A stretch of DNA of 64,000 bases from Paraburkholderia sp. (GTDB taxonomy: Bacteria > Pseudomonadota > Gammaproteobacteria > Burkholderiales > Burkholderiaceae), in the NCBI RefSeq assembly GCF_028283785.1, contig NZ_JAPWKB010000013.1, forward strand, positions 62,001-126,000. Direction: 5' to 3'. A program made the translations under genes and the position numbers. This document shows, one piece after another, positions 19,375 through 27,567 of this stretch. Every line of letters starts with the position of its first letter. The first letter of the stretch is position 1. The notes under the pieces are model-generated. The model did no database searches and was not told the origin of the DNA. It saw only the letters and a list, made by a program, of their open reading frames with translations.

Positions 19375-19728
19375 ATGAGTAGCACTTTGAATCCCGATGA
19401 AACGCCGGCGCAAACCGTCAAGGAAACTGCAGGTACGACAGGCACCTTGGGGCCGAGCGATTCATCCGATAGCGGCAGTGATATGGCGGGCGCGAAGCGT
19501 CATGCATTCGACGTCGATTCCGAACTCGATAACCACGCACTCGAAACGGGTGATTCCGAGCTCGGCAGTGATACCGATCGTTATGGCACCGGCGAGCGCG
19601 GTGCAGCAGATGGCGACTCGACCCGCACTAACGACAGCGACATCGAACCCGACCGGATCGATGAGACCTTGATCGATGAGTCGGGCGAGTTGATCGACGA
19701 AGACGAGAATCCAGACGATGTCGTGTAG
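19375..19728 (+). CDS. Hypothetical highly acidic disordered protein
   Basis: A 117-residue protein, very rich in Asp, Glu, Ser and Thr, with no hydrophobic core. The C-terminus (DETLIDESGELIDEDENPDDVV) is the most acidic part. The start has CGGAGG eight bases upstream, which supports real translation. It lies between topoisomerase IB (divergent) and a PfpI-type gene (same strand). Its composition suggests an intrinsically disordered, stress-related or DNA-mimic protein, but this is speculation. No family is recognised. Confidence 0.65.
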   Translation: MSSTLNPDETPAQTVKETAGTTGTLGPSDSSDSGSDMAGAKRHAFDVDSELDNHALETGDSELGSDTDRYGTGERGAADGDSTRTNDSDIEPDRIDETLIDESGELIDEDENPDDVV

Positions 19729-19839
19729 CACGCGAGACTGTCCAGACAGGCATAAGCTTTGCTCGAATTGATTAAGGGGTCGATGTGGCGTTGCAACACG
19801 CTTCGCGACGCGACCCGATTCGCTTCAGGAGAACACCGC

Positions 19840-20388
19840 ATGAGTAACGAATTGAAGGGCCGTAAGGTTGCAATTCTCGCAGTGGACGGATTTGAACAGA
19901 CAGAACTGTTCGAGCCGAAACGCGCACTCGCCGATGCCGGCGCGACGGTACATGTGATCTCGGCGAAGTCCGGCACGATCCAGGGTTTCGAGCATGTCGA
20001 CAAAGGCGATACGGTAGCAGTCGACAAGACGTTCGATCAGGCTGATGCGGCAGATTACGATGCCGTGGTGCTACCTGGCGGCGTCGTCAATGGCGACGCG
20101 ATTCGCACCATGCCTCAGGCGCAGGCCTTCGTCAAAGCCGCCGATAGCGCGAGAAAGCCCATAGCAGTCATCTGCCACGGTGCGTGGCTGCCAGTGTCCG
20201 CAGGCTTGATCAAGGGACACACGGTAACGAGCTGGCCGAGTCTGCAGGATGATATTCGCAATGCAGGCGGTACTTGGGTCGATCGTGAAGTTGTGGAAGA
20301 CGGCAATTTCATTACCAGTCGCAGACCTGATGATCTGCTGGCTTTCAACAAAACCTTGATCGCACAACTTGCCCGCCACGCCGCTTAA
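19840..20388 (+). CDS. PfpI/DJ-1 family (YhbO-like) stress protein
   Basis: A 182-residue class I glutamine-amidotransferase-like protein of the PfpI/YhbO branch. The nucleophile elbow AVICHGAW contains C112-H113, and E22 in the FEQTELFEP segment completes the DJ-1-type site. Family members protect against oxidative, thermal and glyoxal stress; protease or deglycase activity is debated. The start at 19840 has AGGAGAAC upstream. Downstream, after 45 bases, comes a DUF4142 gene, and the genes here may form one stress-response transcript. Confidence 0.9.
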   Translation: MSNELKGRKVAILAVDGFEQTELFEPKRALADAGATVHVISAKSGTIQGFEHVDKGDTVAVDKTFDQADAADYDAVVLPGGVVNGDAIRTMPQAQAFVKAADSARKPIAVICHGAWLPVSAGLIKGHTVTSWPSLQDDIRNAGGTWVDREVVEDGNFITSRRPDDLLAFNKTLIAQLARHAA

Positions 20389-20433
20389 GGTGCCGACAAC
20401 GCGACGAAAGATGCTATGCCCAGGAGAAAATGC

Positions 20434-20976
20434 ATGAACTTCCGGTATTCCGTACAAGCGACAATAGTTGCGCTGGGAATCGGCGCAACCTTCCTTGCAC
20501 CCGTGTATGCACAAAGCACCGCGTCGGGTACGTCGGCGAGCGTATCTGCGAGCGACCAGCAATTCGTTCAGGATGCATCAGTGGCTGGCGCGACTGAGAT
20601 CGAAGCGGGGAAGCTCGCGCTAAAGAATTCCTCTGACCCGGCAGTGAAAAAGTTTGCCGAGCGGATGATCAACGAGCATAAGAAGTTGGCGCACGGTCTC
20701 GACATGGTCGCAGAAAAGAAGGGAATCAAAGGTCCGGCCACGCCGGATGCTGCTGTGTTAGGCAAGTTGCAGAATCTGAAGGGTGCGGATTTCGACAAGG
20801 TGTACGTAAGCACCGTCGCGATCGACGGTCATGAGAAGGCCGTTGCGTTGTTTCAGAAGGAAAGCGACAGTGGATCGGATCCCCAGCTTAAGGCGCTTGC
20901 CGGCAAGGCTTTACCCACGATCAAGCACCATCTGACGATGGCCCAGCAATTGCCCGGTGCGAAGAGTTCATCATGA
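20434..20976 (+). CDS. DUF4142 domain periplasmic protein
   Basis: A 180-residue protein with a signal peptide (cleavage near VYA, before QSTA, about residue 26) and a DUF4142 helical-bundle domain. The segments DQQFVQDASVAGATEIEAGKLALKNS and FAERMINEHKKLAHGL are typical and resemble ferritin-like helices. Function is unknown; DUF4142 genes are often stress-induced. The start at 20434 is preferred to 20416 because CAGGAGAA lies just upstream. The stop overlaps an ATG of the next frame. Confidence 0.88.
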   Translation: MNFRYSVQATIVALGIGATFLAPVYAQSTASGTSASVSASDQQFVQDASVAGATEIEAGKLALKNSSDPAVKKFAERMINEHKKLAHGLDMVAEKKGIKGPATPDAAVLGKLQNLKGADFDKVYVSTVAIDGHEKAVALFQKESDSGSDPQLKALAGKALPTIKHHLTMAQQLPGAKSSS

Positions 20977-21014
20977 ACGCGATCATGTCGCGGCCGGCCT
21001 ATGAGGACGCCACC

Positions 21015-21317
21015 ATGCACATTACTTTCAAGGATGACAATCCGGCTTTCGACGGTTCCAGCCTGACAGTGCGCTTTACCGCGAACGTCGATGGCGAACC
21101 GGTCGTGTGTTCGATTACGGCGGAAGCTTTGGAAGATCATTTCGGTGCGCAGTCGCCGCTCGAGTCGCAATTGCTTGCGGCGTTCGAGCAGGGTCGCGGC
21201 AGAATCCGTTCAGTATGCGCAGAAGCACTCGACCAGAACGACGGCGAAAGTGTCATTCTGCATAGTGGCTTGTTCCGTGTGGAAGGTCTGGAGCCGGATC
21301 GCGGCGCGGCCGCCTGA
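21015..21317 (+). CDS. DUF1488 family protein
   Basis: A 100-residue soluble protein of the DUF1488 family, function unknown. Recognisable blocks are ITFKDDNPAFDG at the start, VVCSITAEALEDHFGA in the middle, and an IRSVCAEALDQNDGESVILHSGLFRV C-terminus. I place the start at 21015 (GAGGA seven bases upstream, homology begins there). An alternative ATG at 20973 overlaps the preceding stop as ATGA and would add 14 residues. It is tightly linked to the DUF4142 gene. Confidence 0.8.
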   Translation: MHITFKDDNPAFDGSSLTVRFTANVDGEPVVCSITAEALEDHFGAQSPLESQLLAAFEQGRGRIRSVCAEALDQNDGESVILHSGLFRVEGLEPDRGAAA

Positions 21318-21361
21318 AAGTTTGCCTGGCAAGTGCTATTTCCTCGATGAAAGGAGGTCTT

Positions 21362-21934
21362 ATGTCACTCATCGTTGCTGCACGTTTTACGACGTTTCCC
21401 GCCGCTGAATCCGCGTCGCAGAGATTGTTCGATAGCGGCTTTATCGAAGAGGATGTCACGCTGTTTTTCGTGAATCCGCGCGGCCAGCATGCGCGATATC
21501 CGATTGGCGGCGATACCGGCACCGACCCGTCCGCACGCGACGCGGCGAAGGGTGCGGGAAAAGGTGTGACGATTGGCGCGGTTGCGGGCGCTGTGGTCGG
21601 CGTCGGCATTTTTGCGGCATTTTCCGCGCCGATTATCGTGTCGCTGATTGCTGCGGGGGTTGGTGCTTACGTGGGGTCGTTGATCGGCGCGATGTCGCAT
21701 ACGCGCGAGCACGCCAGTCAAGTGCCGTCACATCACGAGACGCGTGATTCCGGCGTGCTGGTTGGCGTCCATGTTTCACCCGACAACCAGATGGTTGCTG
21801 CGCAAATCCTGCGCGATGCAGGGGGTGCAACCATTGAGCGTGCGACGGGGCGTTGGCAGCAAGGACGTTGGTCAGACTTCGATCCGACACGGGATCCCGT
21901 TCCAATCAAGGAATTCAGCGAGAATCGCGCTTAA
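21362..21934 (+). CDS. Hypothetical membrane protein with central glycine-rich helices
   Basis: A 190-residue protein. An N-terminal alpha/beta region (AARFTTFPAAESASQRLFDSGFIEEDVTLF) looks like the fold of small stress or ferredoxin-like domains. It is followed by two hydrophobic Gly/Ala-rich helices (about residues 63-105) and a C-terminal GVLVGVHVSPDNQMVAAQILRDAGG that resembles an internal repeat of the first domain. The start at 21362 is strongly supported by AAAGGAGG. The layout suggests a membrane-linked general stress protein, function unknown. Confidence 0.78.
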   Translation: MSLIVAARFTTFPAAESASQRLFDSGFIEEDVTLFFVNPRGQHARYPIGGDTGTDPSARDAAKGAGKGVTIGAVAGAVVGVGIFAAFSAPIIVSLIAAGVGAYVGSLIGAMSHTREHASQVPSHHETRDSGVLVGVHVSPDNQMVAAQILRDAGGATIERATGRWQQGRWSDFDPTRDPVPIKEFSENRA

Positions 21935-21987
21935 GCGTTTCGCTGCACGGGTCGTTGTAGCTGAAGATCTGCCAAGAAATTTTCCAA

Positions 21988-22022
21988 GAGAGCAGCGCGC
22001 TTTGCGCGCCGCTCTCTTTTTT
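21988..22022 (+). terminator. Intrinsic terminator after the stress-gene cluster
   Basis: Stem GAGAGC/GCTCTC extended by GCGCGC/GCGCGC with one mismatch, loop TTT, then TTTTTT. Confidence 0.85.
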
Positions 22023-22062
22023 ATTTCCGTCTACCGAACACGCTTTCATTTGGGTCGGCGAC

Positions 22063-22335
22063 TTAAACCCAGACGCGCAACGGCGCATGAGGCGTGCGAA
22101 CTGCATTGCCGTCGAGGCCCGGCTGACCTTGTGTGTCGCGGGTTCCGGAAGCGCCTTCAACCGCGCGTGTCGGCTCGCAACTCGCGGGAATCAAGCCGTC
22201 ACGCGTCGCGCCGCATGTCGTGCTTTCAGTCGCATTGACTGCGCCCGTCTGCGGCATGTGTTCACGAATCTGCACGACTGTCGCCGATGAAACAAGGGCG
22301 ACGAACAACAAGAACTGCGTGCGTCTGGATTTCAT
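22063..22335 (-). CDS. Hypothetical small secreted protein
   Basis: A 90-residue protein with an N-terminal hydrophobic signal-like segment (FLLFVALVSSATVVQI, residues 8-23) and a polar remainder with two Cys and many Thr, Gly and Pro. GGGAGCTCACC precedes the ATG at 22335, a good ribosome site. It has no recognised family and no neighbour on its strand. It is the least certain gene in this cluster. Confidence 0.5.
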   Translation of the reverse strand: MKSRRTQFLLFVALVSSATVVQIREHMPQTGAVNATESTTCGATRDGLIPASCEPTRAVEGASGTRDTQGQPGLDGNAVRTPHAPLRVWV

Positions 22336-22705
22336 GGTGAGCTCCCTGTTGTCGTTATTGCCTGTCGTTCTTGTGTGAATTGCAAGCGGTTCGGACGCTA
22401 ATCTGTCCCTGCGACCGCTTTGACCAGCACGTTAAAGCAACCCTTGTGCCACGATAGTCAAGTAGACGAATATGCCTTTAAATAAAGGGTTTTCGGACGG
22501 TTCGCAGTTCGCTGCGCATGGCCGCGTATGGAAGTTTTACGCGAGCAGGTAATTTTCCGCGGTGTTCCTTCCGCCTTCCGTTTGCGTGTCTTGCCGATGC
22601 GCACTCCGCGAACCCGGCGCGAGTCCGGGCACGCCCCATGCGCTATGTTCGATGAGGCCCGCCATGAGCGGTGGAGTCTTCATCCACGAAACCTGGAGGT
22701 ATTAC
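22336..22705. other. Intergenic region upstream of the DUF2383 gene
   Basis: A 370-base divergent region. The part around 22455-22490 is AT-rich (TTTAAATAAAGGG) and may hold promoters. No gene or clear operator is seen. Confidence 0.4.
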
Positions 22706-23158
22706 ATGGCTACGAACGTTGTCTCGGTACTGAACGATCTGGTGGAAACGTCGAAGGACGGCGAACAGGGCTTCCGCAAGGCCGCAGAAGAAGCGCATGA
22801 CGCCCAATTGAAGTCGCTGTTTTTGCAGGCCGCGGAAGAGTGCACGCGTGGCGCCCGCGAGTTGCAGGACGTGGTTCAAGGTCTTGGCGGCAAGCCGGAA
22901 ACGGGCGGCTCGGTAGCGGGCGCATTGCACCGCGGCTGGGTGGACGTCAAAACGGCTGTAACGTCGCGCACTGACTACGACATTCTCGCTGATTGCGAAA
23001 AGGGTGAAGACGTTGCGAAGAAGCACTATCGCGAGGCGCTAGAAAAGGATCTGCCGGTCGACGTGCGGATGGTGGTCGATCGCCAGTTCCAGGGTGTCGT
23101 GCAGAATCACGATCGCATCCGCGATCTGCGCGATCAGTATGCTGCAACGCGACGCTAA
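22706..23158 (+). CDS. PA2169/DUF2383 family four-helix-bundle protein
   Basis: A 150-residue soluble protein of the DUF2383 family (PA2169-like), a ferritin-like four-helix bundle. Typical features are VVSVLNDLVETSKDGEQGFRKAAEEA at the N-terminus, GARELQDVV, the mid-protein GWVDVKTAVTSRTDYDILADCEKGED, and a C-terminal HDRIRDLRDQY. Members are induced by stress; the biochemical role is unknown. The start at 22706 has TGGAGGT upstream, which rules out the longer Cys-rich frame from 22562. It is followed by a near-perfect terminator. Confidence 0.9.
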   Translation: MATNVVSVLNDLVETSKDGEQGFRKAAEEAHDAQLKSLFLQAAEECTRGARELQDVVQGLGGKPETGGSVAGALHRGWVDVKTAVTSRTDYDILADCEKGEDVAKKHYREALEKDLPVDVRMVVDRQFQGVVQNHDRIRDLRDQYAATRR

Positions 23159-23200
23159 GATTTTGCCGGCAGCGATGTAGCTGTCGGTAGTAATCAAAGC

Positions 23201-23238
23201 AAAGCGGCCGTCACGCATCGCGTGACGGCCGCTTTTTT
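23201..23238 (+). terminator. Intrinsic terminator after the DUF2383 gene
   Basis: A 13-base perfect stem GCGGCCGTCACGC (23204-23216) with its complement at 23220-23232, a three-base loop, then TTTTTT. Confidence 0.92.
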
Positions 23239-23260
23239 ATAGATCGATGCATGCGCAAAT

Positions 23261-23295
23261 AAAAATGGGCGCTGGGAAAACCCAGCGCCCATTTT
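23261..23295 (-). terminator. Intrinsic terminator after the BON-domain gene
   Basis: A 12-base perfect stem (23265-23276 with 23281-23292), loop of four. It is flanked by A4 and T4 and lies downstream of the minus-strand BON gene. Confidence 0.88.
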
Positions 23296-23325
23296 CATCA
23301 GGCGGCGAGAGGCGCCAAAGATTGC

Positions 23326-23664
23326 TTATTGTGCAGCGATCTTCAGCTTGTTCTTCACGTTTTGAACGCCGTTGACGTTCTGAACGACATCTTCAGCTGC
23401 GGTCTTGTCTTCGGCGCTCGGCACCGAACCCGTCAACCACACCGTGCCCTTGCGGGTCTTCACATGGATATGGGTCGACTTGACGTTCTTGGCGGCCAGC
23501 AGGTCAGCCTTCACCTTCGTCGTGATCGTGCCGTCATCGATGTGCTGACCCACCGATTCCGACGATGCCGGCGGTGCCGATGCGCTCGTTTGAGCGGTTG
23601 CGTTAAGGGCAAATGCGACACATGCGATGCTACCGGCAGCCTTGAGGAATTGAATGGTCTTCAT
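23326..23664 (-). CDS. Periplasmic BON-domain protein
   Basis: A 112-residue protein with a signal peptide (residues 1-24, cleavage after ATA before QTSA) and a single BON domain (DDGTITTKVKADLLAAK...VKTRKGTVWLTGSVPSAEDKTAAEDVVQNVNGVQNVKNKL). BON domains (as in OsmY) bind membranes or phospholipids and are linked to osmotic and envelope stress. The single-domain form is about half of OsmY. The start at 23664 is followed by a typical MKTIQFLKAAG n-region. It is monocistronic with its own terminator. Confidence 0.92.
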   Translation of the reverse strand: MKTIQFLKAAGSIACVAFALNATAQTSASAPPASSESVGQHIDDGTITTKVKADLLAAKNVKSTHIHVKTRKGTVWLTGSVPSAEDKTAAEDVVQNVNGVQNVKNKLKIAAQ

Positions 23665-24102
23665 GGTTATCTCCCTACGGACAGTTAATGTGAATGATGC
23701 GGTCTTGTTGCCATTTGCGGTCGATCGCAGCTCGCGCTGCTGGTGACTCGCGTGGGATCGTCGCCGCTACGGTTCCGTCCACACCGACTCCTATCGCACG
23801 CGTCGTGCCTGGCCCCATCGGCAGAATCTGCCGGCTTCGCGGAAAGCCGCATCCAGTGGGGCCGGAACGGCGTTTTCGTCTGCACATTAGCCCATGTGAG
23901 AGATCGATCAGCAGCGACAAGGGCAGGCGCGCTACGTCGCCGCAAATTGCCGGGCACTTGTAAAAAGCGCGCGCATATCGCGTGCCGCGTCCGGCTGACA
24001 AAAGGCAAACGGTTTTAAAAACAGTATGTTGCGAAACCTGGTACGACAGTTGCTCTACAGGGTCATCAGCTCTATTAAGACTCTCGACAGGACTTCACTA
24101 CA
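23665..24102. other. Divergent region BON gene / rpoN
   Basis: A 438-base region with short open frames on both strands that lack a ribosome site or family resemblance; I do not call them. It should contain the promoter of the BON gene (right of 23664) and the rpoN promoter. Confidence 0.5.
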
Positions 24103-25647
24103 ATGCCTTCCATCGAACTCCGCACAAGGCAATCGCTTGCTCTGACCCCGCGTTTGCAGCAGTCAGTGCGGCTCTTGCAGTTGTCGTCCCTTGAATTCCA
24201 GCAAGAGTTGCGCACGGCGTTGGATACCAACCCGTTCCTCGAATACGACTCGTCGGAAACCGAAGATGTTGCGCTCGCAACGGACGCAACGGGCGAAGTC
24301 GCGGCGACCGGCGAGGTGTCCGATTCCGGCACCATTCCGGGCGAGCACGATCCGATGTCGATGGACGCGCCTTCCGCCGACATGCCGGACACGGCGATGC
24401 GCGACGAGCCCGTCAGCGACTACTCCAACGACGTCAACGACGCGCGCGAGTCCGCCGATTCAGGTGACTACGCAACCGAATTTTCCGGCGACTCGTTTAG
24501 CCGTAATTCGAACCGTCAGAATGGCGATTCCGAAGGCGGCGATCCGGCGGAATGGGCGCGCTCGCAACCGACATTGCGCGAGCAGCTGCACGACGCGTTG
24601 CGTCTTTATCGACTCGACGATCGCGACCGCGAGACTGCGCGTCTTGTGATCGAAGCACTGGACGACGATGGCTATCTGCGTCAGGAATTGTCCGATCTGG
24701 CGGAAGTCGTCACGCTGGATCCGCAACTGACCGAAGAAGAACTGCTGGTTTCGTTGCGGCTGGTTCAATCGCTCGATCGGCCGGGTTTGGGTGCTCGTAC
24801 GCTGTCGGAGTGCCTCGCATTGCAACTTCGTGCGATGTCCACTGACACGCCTGCACGCGACGTCGCATTGCAGATCGTCGAGAAACATCTCGAACGTCTT
24901 GCACGACGCGAACAGGCGGAATTGCAGAAGCAGGTGGGATGTTCCGCCGACGAACTGCGCATCGCATGTGCGTTGATCCGCAAGCTCGATCCGAAGCCGG
25001 GCAACTGCTACGGACGTACGGAAGACAACTACGTCGTGCCGGACGTGATCGTGCGTCAGGTTCGCAACAAATGGGTGGTGACGATCAATCCGGCGGTTCA
25101 ACCGCGAGCCAGGATTCATCGTTTGTATGCCGAGCTGTTTGCGCAGTCTGCCGGTGCGAGCCGCTCGCCGCTTGCACAACAACTGCAGGAAGCGCGCTGG
25201 CTGATCCGCAATGCACAACAGCGCTTCGACACGATTCAACGCGTGGCGGAATGCATCGTCACACATCAAAAGGCGTTCTTCCAGTACGGCGAAATCGCGT
25301 TGAAGCCAATGGTTTTGCGTGATGTCGCCGACGAACTCGGCTTGCACGAATCGACGATCTCGCGCGCCACGGGCAACAAATATATGGCAACGCCGCGCGG
25401 CATCTTTGAGTTCAAGCACTTCTTCCCGCGTGAGTTGGGTACTGAAAGTGGTGGCACGTGCTCGGCGGCGGCAGTGCGTCAGTTGCTGAAGGAAATGATT
25501 GCTGCAGAAAATGCGCGTGATCCGCTGTCGGACGTGACGCTGGCTAAGATGCTTGCCGATCAGGGCGTGCTGGTCGCGCGTCGCACGGTAGCGAAGTACC
25601 GTCACCTGATGAAGGTGCCGCCTGCGGAATTGCGTCGCCAGCTCTGA
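24103..25647 (+). CDS. rpoN: RNA polymerase sigma-54 factor RpoN
   Basis: A 514-residue sigma-54 factor. Region I, the activator-interacting domain, is at the N-terminus (LRTRQSLALTPRLQQSVRLLQL, residues 4-25). It is followed by a long acidic region II (about 45-145), the core-binding domain and the DNA-binding region with the RpoN box near the C-terminus (ARRTVAKYRH; the usual residue after YR is Glu). It recruits polymerase to -24/-12 promoters. Unlike the usual lptB-rpoN-hpf order, this gene stands alone, which suggests the second rpoN copy seen in Burkholderiaceae. A sigma-54 activator gene lies at 40637-42115. Confidence 0.95.
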   Translation: MPSIELRTRQSLALTPRLQQSVRLLQLSSLEFQQELRTALDTNPFLEYDSSETEDVALATDATGEVAATGEVSDSGTIPGEHDPMSMDAPSADMPDTAMRDEPVSDYSNDVNDARESADSGDYATEFSGDSFSRNSNRQNGDSEGGDPAEWARSQPTLREQLHDALRLYRLDDRDRETARLVIEALDDDGYLRQELSDLAEVVTLDPQLTEEELLVSLRLVQSLDRPGLGARTLSECLALQLRAMSTDTPARDVALQIVEKHLERLARREQAELQKQVGCSADELRIACALIRKLDPKPGNCYGRTEDNYVVPDVIVRQVRNKWVVTINPAVQPRARIHRLYAELFAQSAGASRSPLAQQLQEARWLIRNAQQRFDTIQRVAECIVTHQKAFFQYGEIALKPMVLRDVADELGLHESTISRATGNKYMATPRGIFEFKHFFPRELGTESGGTCSAAAVRQLLKEMIAAENARDPLSDVTLAKMLADQGVLVARRTVAKYRHLMKVPPAELRRQL

Positions 25648-25680
25648 AGTGTTGAGCGGTGGCACTGAAAGATGCGCTGA

Positions 25681-25706
25681 CAAAGCGGCCTGCGGGCCGC
25701 TTTGTC
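25681..25706 (+). terminator. rpoN terminator
   Basis: A 10-base perfect stem CAAAGCGGCC / GGCCGCTTTG with loop TGCG. The T-run is short and included in the stem end. Confidence 0.75.
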
Positions 25707-25798
25707 ATTGGGCCAACCGGTGCGGCGCAAACCGTTGGCGCCCGTTCGCTATAATCATGCGATACCTGCGCGGCCCGCTTGCATGCGTTTATTACATG

Positions 25799-25839
25799 CA
25801 TGCGCGAGACGCATGACGGATGCATGCGCGCCACGCATG
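25799..25839. repeat. Two CATGCG-N5-CGCATG palindromes
   Basis: Perfect copies at 25799-25815 (spacer CGAGA) and 25823-25839 (spacer CGCCA), seven bases apart, 52 bases before the start of the FadR-type regulator gene. Confidence 0.85.
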
Positions 25840-25890
25840 GGTTCTGCGTGCGGCCGCAGCCGCGCGCAACACTGCCACGCTACCTCGTCT

Positions 25891-26622
25891 ATGCACTTTC
25901 AGCCCGTCCAAGGCTTCACGCGCAAACGTCTATCCGACGTCGTCTCCGATCAGATCAAGAAGCTGATCTCGGACGGCACGTTGATGCCGGGCGACCGTCT
26001 GCCTGCCGAACGCGATCTGGCAACCCGATTGCAAGTCTCGCGGCCTTCGCTGCGAGAAGCGTTGATCCGTCTCGAAGCCGACGGCTACATCGAAACGTCG
26101 GGGCGGGGCGGCTTCACCGTGGTGGACGTAACGGCGCCGATCATCTCCAAGCCGCTGGCAGAGCTGCTGATCCAGAATCCGCGTACCAGTGCCGATATTC
26201 TCGAGTTGCGCCAGGGTCTCGAGTCGATCTCGACCGCCTACGCCGCCGAACGCGCCACTGAATCCGATCTGCTCAAAATCCGCGCCGCGTTCGAAGAACT
26301 CAAGGGCTGCGCCGAATCCGAAGACCGCACGAATCTCGCCGAACTCGACGCCGCGTTTCATCTGGCCATCGCCGACGCGACGCATAACATCGCCCTCGCG
26401 CATGTGATGCACGGCATCCACACGCTGATCCGTGAAGGCATGCGCCAGTATCACCGTCTGATCGACTACGACGACGCAATGGAACGTCAGTTGATGCTGC
26501 AGCATCAGGAGATTTTCGATGCGGTCGTCACGCGCGACGCAACGAAAGCACGTAAGGCCGCCGAGCGCCATTTGCGTTACGTGCGGCAACTCTACGAAGA
26601 AGACGCGTCGCGCGGCGACTAG
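25891..26622 (+). CDS. FadR-type GntR regulator of the lutABC operon (LldR/LutR-like)
   Basis: A 243-residue transcriptional repressor. An N-terminal winged helix (RLPAERDLATRLQVSRPSLREALIRLEADGYIET, about residues 37-70) joins a C-terminal all-helical FCD ligand domain with metal-site residues (DAAFHLAIADATHN and a later H/E pair). It is closest in style to LldR, PdhR and LutR. It sits 201 bases upstream of lutABC, whose promoter carries a TTGGTC-A-GACCAA palindrome of the type this subfamily binds. L-lactate is the likely inducer. No copy of the operator was seen in front of its own start. Confidence 0.9.
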   Translation: MHFQPVQGFTRKRLSDVVSDQIKKLISDGTLMPGDRLPAERDLATRLQVSRPSLREALIRLEADGYIETSGRGGFTVVDVTAPIISKPLAELLIQNPRTSADILELRQGLESISTAYAAERATESDLLKIRAAFEELKGCAESEDRTNLAELDAAFHLAIADATHNIALAHVMHGIHTLIREGMRQYHRLIDYDDAMERQLMLQHQEIFDAVVTRDATKARKAAERHLRYVRQLYEEDASRGD

Positions 26623-26723
26623 CCGTCTGCGATACCAATCGCTGCGCTCCGCGGCGGTTCTTCCATTGTTTTCCCACTGATTTTCATGCGTTTTTTGCGC
26701 AGGATGCTTCACGTTCTCGCCGA

Positions 26724-26753
26724 TTGACAGCGTTTCCCGAATTCGCCTATATT
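26724..26753 (+). promoter_or_regulatory. Sigma-70 type promoter of lutABC
   Basis: TTGACA at 26724-26729 and TATATT at 26748-26753, spacer 18 bases. It is the best -35/-10 pair I can place in the window, and transcription would start within the adjacent operator. Confidence 0.8.
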
Positions 26754-26754
26754 C

Positions 26755-26767
26755 TTGGTCAGACCAA
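26755..26767 (+). promoter_or_regulatory. FadR-family operator overlapping lutABC transcription start
   Basis: A perfect 13-base palindrome TTGGTCAGACCAA. It matches the TTGGTNNNACCAA pattern bound by PdhR/LldR-type GntR regulators and lies right after the -10 box, so binding would block initiation. Confidence 0.85.
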
Positions 26768-26823
26768 CCTTACCAGCCTGGCCGAGCGCGAAATATCGCT
26801 CGCTACGGGCGGGTTCTCCCCCC

Positions 26824-27567
26824 ATGAAAGTCGCGCTTTTCGTCCCCTGTTTTATCGACGCGTTCTATCCCGAGGTCGCCATCGCGACGCTCGAATTGCT
26901 GGAGCGCTTCGGTCTAGATGTCGACTATCCGCAAGAGCAGACCTGCTGCGGTCAACCCATGGCGAATAGCGGCGCCCACGCGGAAGCGGCAGGCGCAGAG
27001 CGCGTTTTTACGCGCAGCTTTGCCGGTTACGACTACATCGTCGGACCGTCCGCGAGTTGTATTCATCACGTTCGCGAACACATGACCGCCATCGAGCAGA
27101 CAGACGAAGTCAGGCAAGTACGCGCGAACGCCTATGAACTCGTCGAGTTTTTGCATGACGTGCTGGGCGTTCGCGACTTCCCGTGGGCTGAATTTCCGTA
27201 TCGCGTCGGGCTGCATAACAGTTGCAGCGCGGTTCGCCATTTGCGTGAAGTGTCGATGTCGGAAGTGAGTGGGCCGCAATTTTCGAAGCCGCTTGCGCTG
27301 TTGCAAGGTGTGAAAGGCATCGAGTTCGTCAAGCCTGCGCGTCCCGACGAATGCTGCGGTTTTGGCGGCACGTTCTCGGTCACGGAAGAGCCGGTGTCGG
27401 TGCGCATGGGTCAGGACAAAGTCCGCGACCACGTGCAGGCGGGTGCGCAATACATCGTGTCCGGCGACATGTCATGCCTGATGCATCAACAGGGATGCGC
27501 GGAGCGCATGAAGGCCGATACGCGCTTTATCCATATCGCACAGGTGTTGAACGGAGCGCGCGAATGA
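26824..27567 (+). CDS. lutA: L-lactate utilisation protein LutA (Fe-S binding, CCG domain)
   Basis: A 247-residue subunit of the LutABC L-lactate oxidation complex, which converts L-lactate to pyruvate. It carries two cysteine-rich CCG domains: EQTCCGQPMANSG (about residues 37-49) and PDECCGFGGTFSV (about 174-186), which bind Fe-S clusters in this heterodisulfide-reductase-like family. The start at 26824 (MKVALFVPCFID) is set by homology. The stop overlaps the lutB start by ATGA, showing translational coupling. Confidence 0.95.
   Translation: MKVALFVPCFIDAFYPEVAIATLELLERFGLDVDYPQEQTCCGQPMANSGAHAEAAGAERVFTRSFAGYDYIVGPSASCIHHVREHMTAIEQTDEVRQVRANAYELVEFLHDVLGVRDFPWAEFPYRVGLHNSCSAVRHLREVSMSEVSGPQFSKPLALLQGVKGIEFVKPARPDECCGFGGTFSVTEEPVSVRMGQDKVRDHVQAGAQYIVSGDMSCLMHQQGCAERMKADTRFIHIAQVLNGARE

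Noticed and set aside
23675..24001. Short frames on both strands between the BON gene and rpoN
   Set aside because: No ribosome sites and Arg/Cys-rich sequences without family resemblance.
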